A stretch of 64,000 bases of DNA from Streptomyces sp. WMMB303 (lineage in GTDB: Bacteria; Actinomycetota; Actinomycetes; Streptomycetales; Streptomycetaceae), in the NCBI RefSeq assembly GCF_029351045.1, contig NZ_JARKIN010000001.1, positions 3,398,501 to 3,462,500 on the forward strand, given 5' to 3'. The translations under genes were made by a program, and so were the position numbers. This document shows, in pieces, positions 54,582-64,000 of this stretch (position 1 is the stretch's first letter; each line of letters begins with the position of its first letter). A model generated the notes under the pieces. The model was not told the DNA's origin, did no database searches, and worked only from the letters and a program-made list of their open reading frames with translations.

Positions 54582-56630
54582 GTGGCTGACCTACCTGCCG
54601 ATCTTGCCGCAGTGTGGCCACAGGTGCTGGAGCAGCTCCTGCGCGAGGGGCAGGGCGTCGAGGCGAAGGACCAGCGCTGGCTGCAGGACTGCCAGCCGCT
54701 CGTCCTGGTCTCCGGGACGGCACTGCTCGGCGTGCCGAACGAATATGCGAAAGGGGTGCTGGAGGGCCGGCTCGCCCCGCTGATCACCGAGGCTCTCGGC
54801 CGAGAGTGCCGGCAGCCCATCCGGCTGGCGATCACCGTGACGGGCCCGGCGCCCGAGGCCGCCCCGCCCGCTCCCGCCATCCCTTCGCCGACACCGCCCC
54901 CGGAGCAGCAGAACCCGCCGCAGGGGCAGCCCCCGCAGCACCAGCAGCAGGCGTCCCAGCAGCAGGGACCAACACAGCCGCAGGGACAGGGACAGCCCCA
55001 CGCCCAGCAGGAGCGGTACGGCCAGGAGCGCTATCCCGACGAGCGGTACCCCGACGACCAGTACGACCAGTACGACGGCCGGGAAGTCCCCGGCACCCGC
55101 TCCGCATACCCCTCGGACTACGCGCGCAGTGCTCTCCCCTCCAGCGGCCCGGGCTCGCCCGCCGCCGCACCCGCGTCCTGGCAGCAGCCGCGCGAGCCGT
55201 ACCCGCCGCAGCAGCACCGGCCCTACGACCCGCAGCAGGGTTATGAACACCAGCAGCACTCCTACGACCAGCAGTCGTACGAGCAGCAGGGCGCCGGCTA
55301 CGACTCCGCGCAGGCCTACGAGCGAGGCGGCGGCCAGGGCTACGAGCGCGGCGGCCAGGGCTACGACAGCGGCCCTGGCTACCAGGGCGGCCGGGCCGGG
55401 CAACGGAACCAGGGCTACGACCAGCAGTCGTTCGAGGCGTACGAGCCGCAGCACCAGCAGCGCCCCCGTCCCCAGGTGCCGCCTCAGGGCCGGCCGCCCG
55501 CGCCGCACTACGACAGCCCCGCTCAGCTGCCGGCGCCCAGCGGAGCGCCCGGGCCGCTGGCCGCGCAGCCCGCGCCCGCCACCGGGCCGGGGGAGCCGAC
55601 GGCGCGGCTGAACCCGAAGTACCTCTTCGACACCTTCGTGATCGGCGCCTCGAACCGGTTCGCGCACGCGGCGGCCGTGGCCGTGGCCGAGGCACCGGCC
55701 AAGGCGTACAACCCGCTGTTCATCTACGGCGAGTCCGGGCTCGGCAAGACGCACCTGCTGCACGCGATCGGCCACTACGCGCGCAGCCTCTACCCGGGTA
55801 CGCGGGTGCGCTACGTCAGCTCGGAGGAGTTCACCAACGAGTTCATCAACTCCATCCGGGACGGCAAGGCGGACGCCTTCCGCAAGCGCTACCGCGACAT
55901 GGACATCCTGCTCGTCGACGACGTCCAGTTTCTGGCGGACAAGGAGTCGACGCAGGAGGAGTTCTTCCACACCTTCAACACCCTGCACAACGCCAACAAG
56001 CAGATCGTGCTCTCCAGCGACCGGCCGCCCAAGGCGCTGGAGACGCTCGAGGACCGGCTGCGCAACCGCTTCGAGTGGGGCCTGATCACCGACGTCCAGC
56101 CCCCCGAGCTGGAGACGCGGATCGCGATCCTGCGCAAGAAGGCGGTACAGGAGCAGCTGAACGCGCCGCCCGAGGTGCTGGAGTTCATCGCGTCACGCAT
56201 CTCGCGCAACATCCGGGAACTGGAGGGCGCCCTGATCCGGGTGACGGCCTTCGCCAGCCTCAACCGGCAGCCGGTCGACCTCGGGCTGACCGAGATCGTG
56301 CTGAAGGACCTGATCCCCGGTGGCGAGGACGCGACCCCCGAGATCACCGCGCCCGCCATCATGGCCGCGACGGCGGACTACTTCGGGCTGACGGTGGACG
56401 ACCTGTGCGGCTCTTCGCGCAGCCGGGTACTGGTCACGGCACGGCAGATCGCGATGTACCTGTGCCGGGAGCTGACCGATCTGTCGCTGCCGAAGATCGG
56501 CGGGCAGTTCGGCGGCCGCGACCACACCACGGTGATGCACGCCGATCGCAAGATCCGCGCGCTGATGGCCGAGCGGCGCTCCATCTACAACCAGGTCACG
56601 GAGCTGACCAACCGCATCAAGAACGGCTGA
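54582..56630 (+). CDS. dnaA: Chromosomal replication initiator protein DnaA
   Basis: 682 aa from the GTG at 54582, after GAGAGAGCG. Domain I (about 1-90, [18 protein letters not shown]). Domain II is very long (about 95-335), Gln/Pro/Tyr/Gly-rich with repeats such as [17 protein letters not shown], as in Streptomyces DnaA. Domain III AAA+ ATPase: [20 protein letters not shown] (Walker A), [14 protein letters not shown] (Walker B). Domain IV DNA binding: [19 protein letters not shown]. It binds the DnaA boxes in oriC just downstream and opens DNA. Confidence 0.98.
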   Translation: MADLPADLAAVWPQVLEQLLREGQGVEAKDQRWLQDCQPLVLVSGTALLGVPNEYAKGVLEGRLAPLITEALGRECRQPIRLAITVTGPAPEAAPPAPAIPSPTPPPEQQNPPQGQPPQHQQQASQQQGPTQPQGQGQPHAQQERYGQERYPDERYPDDQYDQYDGREVPGTRSAYPSDYARSALPSSGPGSPAAAPASWQQPREPYPPQQHRPYDPQQGYEHQQHSYDQQSYEQQGAGYDSAQAYERGGGQGYERGGQGYDSGPGYQGGRAGQRNQGYDQQSFEAYEPQHQQRPRPQVPPQGRPPAPHYDSPAQLPAPSGAPGPLAAQPAPATGPGEPTARLNPKYLFDTFVIGASNRFAHAAAVAVAEAPAKAYNPLFIYGESGLGKTHLLHAIGHYARSLYPGTRVRYVSSEEFTNEFINSIRDGKADAFRKRYRDMDILLVDDVQFLADKESTQEEFFHTFNTLHNANKQIVLSSDRPPKALETLEDRLRNRFEWGLITDVQPPELETRIAILRKKAVQEQLNAPPEVLEFIASRISRNIRELEGALIRVTAFASLNRQPVDLGLTEIVLKDLIPGGEDATPEITAPAIMAATADYFGLTVDDLCGSSRSRVLVTARQIAMYLCRELTDLSLPKIGGQFGGRDHTTVMHADRKIRALMAERRSIYNQVTELTNRIKNG

Positions 56631-56645
56631 CAGGGGACTGACAGG

Positions 56646-56668
56646 GCCGCACCGCCGGGCGGTGCGGC
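56646..56668 (+). terminator. dnaA terminator
   Basis: GCCGCACCGCC (56646-56656) and GGCGGTGCGGC (56658-56668) pair almost without loop and are followed by TTTG. Starts 15 bp after the dnaA stop. Confidence 0.7.
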
Positions 56669-56939
56669 TTTGCCCGCTGCCCGCCCGGCGTGCCGACAGC
56701 GGCACTCCTGGGGGGCGCCCCGCGCTCTCCGGCGCCAGAACTCGCCCGGGTGTGCCGCGCGCCCCGCAGAGGGTGCCGACGGCCCGCCACGACCGCCACC
56801 AGCCGCCTCGCCCGGCCCCGGCCCCGGCCCCGGCCGGCTCGCCCCTGCTCCCCGCGCGCGCCCCGAAGCCGGGCACCGTACGGCTCACGCCCCATGGACG
56901 GCTGATGGTCCCCCGCGGACGGCTCCGGAATCGGCTCCG

Positions 56940-57610
56940 CGGCCCCTTCCAGGGCCGGCCCACCGCTGGGGACAACTCTCCGAAGGCTGCGTGCTGTTCG
57001 AATCGTGGCGTGCGAGGTACTGGAATCCACAGCAAGGAGCGGTTTACCGCTTCCACACCCTGGGGACTCTCCTCGTTGTCCCAAGGGCGTCCACAACCAC
57101 CCTGTCGTGGAGCTGGTTTGCCGAGGTCACTCGGCTGTGGACTTGTGGGCGCGCGTTGTCCACATGGTGTGGAGGGGGCGGCGGCCAGGAGCGGGGCCCG
57201 CGGGTTGTCCACCGGCTGCCCACAGGATGCGGCCTCTTATCCCCAGTGATCGGCCTCTTCTCCACAGAACTGTCCACTGTTCGGCAACTCAACGCGCCCG
57301 CTCACCGGTCCGAGTGAAAGCCGTCACATCCGGGGCGAGGTTTGGGCTGTGGGAAAGCCGGGGAAAGCTGTGGGCGGAGCTGTGGGGAAACCGCCCCTCC
57401 CTGTGGGCGGGATGTGCAGAACTTTTCGTCGTCCACAGCGAGCCCCGCTTCCTCCACCGGTCCGCCCACAGGCGCGGTGGACAAAATTTCCCGGCTGAGC
57501 TGCGGAAACGTGCTTTTCCACCGTTTCCACAAGCCCTACTACTACGACCACACAGAGAGAGCCCGGGATTCGCTTCGAAGTGGGGGCTGTGCACAACTCG
57601 GCGCCGCGCG
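56940..57610. other. Chromosomal origin of replication oriC
   Basis: Between dnaA and dnaN (56631-57723), no gene. Many DnaA boxes of type (T/C)(T/C)(G/A/C)TCCACA in both orientations. Plus-strand examples: TTGTCCACA 57156-57164 (perfect), TTCTCCACA 57258-57266, TCGTCCACA 57429-57437, CTGTCCACT 57270-57278, TTGTCCACC 57205-57213, GAATCCACA 57023-57031, GCGTCCACA 57087-57095, GTTTCCACA 57523-57531. Minus-strand examples: AAGTCCACA 57136-57144, CCCTCCACA 57168-57176, TTGTCCACC 57476-57484, TTGTGCACA 57588-57596. The cluster of weak and strong boxes matches the Streptomyces oriC. The flanking 56670-56940 and 57610-57700 show little else. Confidence 0.93.
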
Positions 57611-57723
57611 CTCCGGACCGCACCGCACCGACTTGACCCGCACCCGCGCCCGCTGTCAGTCGGGTGCGTCAGACTGGTGCCCGGCAAAGCACGAGCAGAG
57701 GCAGCAGCAGGAGGCGGCTGAAC

Positions 57724-58854
57724 GTGAAGATCCGGGTTGAACGCGATGTGCTCGCGGAGGCGGTGGCCTGGACGGCCAAGAGCCTCCCCGCCCGCCCGCC
57801 GGTGCCCGTGCTCGCGGGCCTGCTGTTGAAGGCGGACGACGGCACGCTGAGCCTCTCCGGCTTCGACTACGAGGTCTCGGCGCGGGTCTCGGTCGAGGCG
57901 GAGGTCGAGGAGGACGGCACGGTGCTGGTCTCCGGCCGGCTGCTGGCCGACATCTGCCGGGCCCTCCCCAACCGACCGGTGGAGATCTCCACAGACGGTG
58001 TACGGGCGACCGTCGTCTGCGGCTCGTCGCGGTTCACGCTGCACACACTCCCTGTGGAGGAGTACCCGGCGCTGCCCGAGATGCCGTCCGCGACCGGCAC
58101 CGTCCCCGGCGAGGTCTTCGCCGCGGCGGCCCAGCAGGTCGCCATCGCGGCCGGGCGGGACGACACCCTGCCGGTGCTGACCGGTGTGCGCATCGAGATC
58201 GAGGGCGACACCGTCACGCTGGCCTCCACCGACCGGTACCGCTTCGCGGTGCGCGAGTTCCTGTGGAAGCCCGAGACACCGGACGCCTCGGCAGTGGCCC
58301 TGGTGCCCGCAAAGACGCTGCTGGACACGGCGAAGTCGCTGAACGGGGGCGACAGCGTCACGCTGGCGCTCTCCGGATCCGGCTCCGGTGAGGGTCTGAT
58401 CGGTTTCGAGGGCGCCGGGCGGCGGACGACGACCCGGTTGCTGGAGGGGGACCTGCCCAAGTACCGCACGCTCTTCCCGACGGAGTTCAACTCCGTCGCC
58501 GTGATCGAGACGGCACCGTTCGTGGAGGCCGTCAAGCGTGTGGCGCTCGTCGCCGAGCGGAACACCCCGGTGCGGCTGAGCTTCGAGCAGGGCGTGCTCA
58601 CCCTGGAGGCCGGTTCCAGCGACGATGCACAGGCTGTGGAGAGGGTCGACGCGGACCTGGACGGCGACGACATCTCGATCGCCTTCAACCCCGGCTTCCT
58701 GCTGGAGGGGCTGAGCGCCATCGACTCGCCGGTGGCGCAGCTGTCGTTCACCACCTCGACCAAGCCCGCGCTGCTGAGCGGCCGACCGGCCAAGGACGCC
58801 GAGGCGGACGAGGCGTACAAGTATCTGATCATGCCGGTCCGCCTCTCCGGCTGA
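57724..58854 (+). CDS. dnaN: DNA polymerase III beta subunit (sliding clamp)
   Basis: 376 aa from the GTG at 57724, preceded by GCAGGAGGCGGCTG. Three clamp domains: KIRVERDVLAEAVAWTAKSLPARPP, FAVREFLWKPE / VTLASTDRYRFAVREF, and the C-terminal DEAYKYLIMPVRL with the partner-binding MPVRL end. It encircles DNA and tethers polymerase III. Follows oriC; gnd follows 167 bp later. Confidence 0.98.
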   Translation: MKIRVERDVLAEAVAWTAKSLPARPPVPVLAGLLLKADDGTLSLSGFDYEVSARVSVEAEVEEDGTVLVSGRLLADICRALPNRPVEISTDGVRATVVCGSSRFTLHTLPVEEYPALPEMPSATGTVPGEVFAAAAQQVAIAAGRDDTLPVLTGVRIEIEGDTVTLASTDRYRFAVREFLWKPETPDASAVALVPAKTLLDTAKSLNGGDSVTLALSGSGSGEGLIGFEGAGRRTTTRLLEGDLPKYRTLFPTEFNSVAVIETAPFVEAVKRVALVAERNTPVRLSFEQGVLTLEAGSSDDAQAVERVDADLDGDDISIAFNPGFLLEGLSAIDSPVAQLSFTTSTKPALLSGRPAKDAEADEAYKYLIMPVRLSG

Positions 58855-59021
58855 GCAGACACCGCCCGAGGCCGCGCCCCGGCGGCCGGAAGCGGCCCGG
58901 GGCCGGGTTGGCCCGGGCTCGGCCGGGCGCCCGAGCGCCGTACCGCGGCGCCGAACAGGGGTGCGGCAAGGCGTAGGGTCGAATGCGTACGAAACTGCGG
59001 AAACTCAGCTAAGGGGCAGTG

Positions 59022-59960
59022 ATGGAGCTCGGTCTGGTCGGTCTCGGGAAGATGGGCGGGAACATGCGCGAGCGCATCCGCCGCGGGGGCCACACGGTCA
59101 TCGGGTACGACCGGAATCCGGACATCTCCGATGTGGACAGCATCGAGGAGCTGGTGGGCTCGCTCAGCGCACCCCGGGTCGTGTGGGTGATGGTGCCGGC
59201 GGGCGCGGCGACCCAGTCGACCGTCGACCGGCTCGGCGAGCTGCTCTCGCCCGGTGACCTGGTGGTGGACGGCGGCAACTCGCGCTGGACCGACGACGAG
59301 AAGCACGCCGAGGAACTGCGGGCCCGGCAGATCGGGTTCGTCGACTGCGGCGTCTCCGGTGGCGTGTGGGGCCTGGAGAACGGCTACGCGCTGATGTACG
59401 GCGGCTCCGAGGAGGACGTGGCGAAGGTGCAGCCGGTCTTCGACGCGCTCAAGCCCGCGGGTGAGTTCGGCTCGGTGCACGCGGGGAAGGTCGGCGCCGG
59501 CCACTTCGCGAAGATGGTCCACAACGGCATCGAGTACGCGATGATGCAGTCCTTCGCGGAGGGCTGGGAGCTGCTGGAGGCCGCGGACTCGGTCACCGAC
59601 GTGCGCGAGGTCTTCCGCTCCTGGCAGGAGGGCACCGTCATCCGCTCCTGGCTGCTGGACCTGGCCGTCAAGGCGCTGGACAGCGACGAGCACCTGGAGG
59701 CGCTGCGTGGCTACGCGGCGGACTCCGGCGAGGGCCGCTGGACGGTGGAGGCCGCGATCGACAAGGCGGTGCCGCTGCCCGCGATCACCGCGTCGCTGTT
59801 CGCGCGGTTCTCCTCCCGGCAGGAGGACTCCCCGCAGATGAAGATGATCGCCGCGCTGCGCAACCAGTTCGGCGGACACGCGGTCACGGCCGCGGACAAG
59901 GCCGGTGAGAAGGGCGCGGACGCACCGGGTGCCGACGTCACGCCGCCCGCGGGAGGCTGA
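59022..59960 (+). CDS. gnd: 6-phosphogluconate dehydrogenase, decarboxylating (short YqeC type)
   Basis: 312 aa. NAD(P)-binding LGLVGLGKMGGNMRERIRRGGHTVIGYD, then VVDGGNSRWTDDEKHAEEL, FVDCGVSGGVWGLENGYALMYGG (6PG-binding) and KMVHNGIEYAMMQSFAEGWEL with catalytic Lys. The short form, common near recF in Streptomyces, usually prefers NAD. Produces ribulose 5-phosphate in the pentose phosphate route. A GTG three bases upstream (59019) is an alternative start. 9 bp before recF. Confidence 0.93.
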   Translation: MELGLVGLGKMGGNMRERIRRGGHTVIGYDRNPDISDVDSIEELVGSLSAPRVVWVMVPAGAATQSTVDRLGELLSPGDLVVDGGNSRWTDDEKHAEELRARQIGFVDCGVSGGVWGLENGYALMYGGSEEDVAKVQPVFDALKPAGEFGSVHAGKVGAGHFAKMVHNGIEYAMMQSFAEGWELLEAADSVTDVREVFRSWQEGTVIRSWLLDLAVKALDSDEHLEALRGYAADSGEGRWTVEAAIDKAVPLPAITASLFARFSSRQEDSPQMKMIAALRNQFGGHAVTAADKAGEKGADAPGADVTPPAGG

Positions 59961-59969
59961 CGCCGGCCG

Positions 59970-61085
59970 ATGCACGTCACGCATCTCTCGCTCGCCGACT
60001 TCCGCTCCTACACCCGGGCCGAGGTGCCGCTGGCACCGGGTGTGACGGCGTTCCTCGGGCCGAACGGCCAGGGGAAGACGAACCTGGTGGAGGCCGTCGG
60101 CTATCTCGCCACGCTGGGCAGCCACCGGGTCTCGGCGGACGCGCCGTTGGTGCGGCAGGGTGCCGAGCGCGCCGTGATCCGTGCCGTGGTGCGGCAGGAC
60201 GAACGCGAGCAGCGGATCGAACTGGAGCTGAATCCGGGCCGGGCCAACCGGGCGCGGATCAACCGCTCGTCGCAGGTGCGGCCCCGGGATGTGCTGGGCA
60301 TCCTGCGCACGGTGCTGTTCGCGCCGGAGGACCTGACGCTGGTCAAGGGCGATCCGGGCGAGCGCCGCCGCTTCGTGGACGAGTTGGTGACGGCCCGGGC
60401 GCCCCGGATGGCAGGGGTGCGGTCGGACTACGAGCGGGTGCTCAAGCAGCGCAACAGCCTGCTGAAGTCGGCTGCCATGGCCCGGCGGCACGGTGGACGC
60501 GGGGTGGATCTGTCCACGCTGGAGGTGTGGGACCAGCATCTGGCGCGGGTCGGTGCGGAGTTGCTGGCGCAGCGGCTGGATCTGCTGGCGGTGCTGGGGC
60601 CGCTGGCCGACAAGGCGTACGAGCGGCTGGCGCCGGGCGGCGGCCCGGTGGCGCTGGCCTACCGGGGGCCGGTGACGGGCGCGTCCCGGGAGGAGCTGTA
60701 CGCGGGGCTGGTGGCGGCGCTGGGCGAGGCGCGCAAGCAGGAGATCGAGCGCGGGGTGACGCTGGTCGGCCCGCACCGTGACGATGTGCTGCTGCGGCTG
60801 GGCGAGTTGCCCGCGAAGGGGTACGCCAGTCACGGGGAGTCCTGGTCGTATGCGCTGGCGCTGCGGCTGGCCGCCTACGAGCTGCTCAAGAGCGAGGGGC
60901 ATGAGCCGGTGCTGGTGCTGGACGACGTCTTCGCCGAGCTGGACAGCAGGCGTCGGGCCCGGCTGGCGGAGCTGGTGGCCCCGGCCGAGCAGGTGCTGGT
61001 GACCGCTGCCGTGCCGGAGGATGTGCCTCAGGTGCTGTCGGGTACCCGGTTCGCGGTGGCCGACGGGGAGGTGGAGCCGCTGTGA
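59970..61085 (+). CDS. recF: DNA replication/repair protein RecF
   Basis: 371 aa. SMC-like ABC ATPase: Walker [21 protein letters not shown] at the N-terminus; signature/D loop [20 protein letters not shown] and Walker [20 protein letters not shown] near the end. RecF loads RecA at single-strand gaps. Its 3' end overlaps the DUF721 gene by 4 bp. The codon use is the same as its neighbours. Confidence 0.97.
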   Translation: MHVTHLSLADFRSYTRAEVPLAPGVTAFLGPNGQGKTNLVEAVGYLATLGSHRVSADAPLVRQGAERAVIRAVVRQDEREQRIELELNPGRANRARINRSSQVRPRDVLGILRTVLFAPEDLTLVKGDPGERRRFVDELVTARAPRMAGVRSDYERVLKQRNSLLKSAAMARRHGGRGVDLSTLEVWDQHLARVGAELLAQRLDLLAVLGPLADKAYERLAPGGGPVALAYRGPVTGASREELYAGLVAALGEARKQEIERGVTLVGPHRDDVLLRLGELPAKGYASHGESWSYALALRLAAYELLKSEGHEPVLVLDDVFAELDSRRRARLAELVAPAEQVLVTAAVPEDVPQVLSGTRFAVADGEVEPL

Positions 61086-61696
61086 GCGAGCAGCCGGATG
61101 CGGCGGGCCGGTCTCCCGAGGCGGGCGGTACGGATGCGCCGGGCGGCTCGGGCGGTACGGATGAACGGGGTGAGCCGGGGGGTGGCACGCCGCCCGCGGC
61201 GAGTGGGGTGGATCTGGCGCGGGTCGCGCTGCGTGCGGCCAAGGAGCAGGCGCGGGCGCGGGGTGCCGAGGCGCAGCAGCGCCGGCAGGCCCGCCGCGGC
61301 GGCGGGCTGCGTTCGGGGGCGGGGCGCGACGGGCGCGATCCGCTGCCGCTGGGTGCCGCCGTCAGCAGGCTGCTCGCGGAGCGCGGTTGGGAGACCCCGG
61401 CGGCGGTCGGCGGGGTGATGGGGCGCTGGCCGCAACTGGTGGGGCAGGAGGTGGCGCAGCACTGCGAGCCGCAGCGGTACGACGAGGAGGAGCGCGCGCT
61501 GCTGGTGCGCTGCGACTCGACGGCCTGGGCGACGCAGCTGCGGCTGCTGGCGCCGCGGCTGGTGGCCCGGCTGAACGAGGACCTCGGCCAGGGCACCGTG
61601 CGGATGCTCAAGGTGCGGGGTCCGGAGGCTCCGCGCAAGGGGTACGGACCGCTGCGGGCGCCCGGCAGCAGGGGTCCGGGCGACACGTACGGGTGA
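61082..61696 (+). CDS. DUF721 / DciA-like helicase-loader family protein
   Basis: 204 aa. A disordered Gly/Ala/Arg N-terminal half (1-80), then the DUF721 core: [64 protein letters not shown]. DciA proteins recruit or load the DnaB helicase in bacteria without DnaC; the position between recF and gyrB is the typical actinobacterial one. GTG start overlaps recF by 4 bp (GTGA). Confidence 0.9.
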   Translation: MSEQPDAAGRSPEAGGTDAPGGSGGTDERGEPGGGTPPAASGVDLARVALRAAKEQARARGAEAQQRRQARRGGGLRSGAGRDGRDPLPLGAAVSRLLAERGWETPAAVGGVMGRWPQLVGQEVAQHCEPQRYDEEERALLVRCDSTAWATQLRLLAPRLVARLNEDLGQGTVRMLKVRGPEAPRKGYGPLRAPGSRGPGDTYG

Positions 61697-61775
61697 GGTC
61701 GTGAGCGGCCCGGTCGCGGTGTGTGTACGGACTGGAACAGCCGGATACGGATCGAAGCGCTCAGTGCCACTGTGA

Positions 61776-64000
<2,225 letters not shown>

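Overview
The window is a very GC-rich actinobacterial chromosome segment centred on the replication origin. The order rpmH-rnpA-yidD-yidC-jag-rsmG-parA-parB on one side and dnaA-oriC-dnaN-gnd-recF-dciA-gyrB on the other is the Streptomyces arrangement. So are the single-copy rplI/rpsR/ssb/rpsF cluster, the murJ-pseudokinase-sigM-trxBA block and seven perfect parS sites (GTTTCACGTGAAAC). I read it as Streptomyces or a very close relative; no species can be named from sequence alone.

Layout. 1-16.7 kb is an accessory-type stretch of small, mostly independent metabolic and regulatory genes: PPOX-like flavoprotein plus two-domain globin reductase, HAD phosphatase, DUF2269 membrane protein, MFS pump with divergent MarR regulator, GNAT, YunG-like, YciI-like, two dienelactone-hydrolase-like proteins, MerR regulator, DUF3159 protein, VOC protein and SAM methyltransferase. 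It also holds a broken MFS gene, a DIP1984-family protein and two small unknowns. 16.9-23.2 kb carries replication and ribosome genes: dnaB interrupted by an intein, a MATE exporter, rplI, rpsR, ssb and rpsF. 23.5-36 kb holds cell-envelope and metabolism genes: a small membrane protein, FemX-type ligase with an alanine-racemase-like partner, inositol-phosphate synthase with a PadR regulator, class A PBP, GT87-type membrane protein, MFS and CCA tRNA nucleotidyltransferase. 36-48 kb is a co-oriented envelope/redox block: DUF6049 protein, MurJ, MviN-type pseudokinase, ECF sigma SigM with a ZAS anti-sigma factor, then trxB-trxA behind a sigma-R-type promoter. 48-54 kb is the segregation and RNA/membrane-biogenesis cluster. 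54-64 kb is dnaA, oriC and the replication/repair genes, ending inside gyrB.

How the parts work together. Replication is initiated by DnaA at oriC (about 56.95-57.60 kb, with many DnaA boxes), using the DnaN clamp, DnaB helicase, SSB and DciA-like helicase loader, with gyrase relieving supercoils. ParB binds the parS sites, which here all lie on the parAB side of dnaA between 33.0 and 50.6 kb, and ParA segregates the origin. Envelope growth is served by MurJ, a class A PBP, FemX and YidC.

Most unusual points: (1) the DnaB intein sits in the Walker A loop and has all hallmarks of a class 3 intein (no N-terminal nucleophile; Trp/Cys/Thr motif); (2) two parS sites lie on exact 60-bp-spaced repeats inside the anti-sigma gene, and another is the centre of a perfect 38-bp palindrome after trxA; (3) a cluster of DnaA-box-like sites lies between dnaB and the MATE gene; (4) several enzymes have altered catalytic motifs. 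I see no CRISPR array, rRNA operon, intact tRNA gene or insertion sequence.
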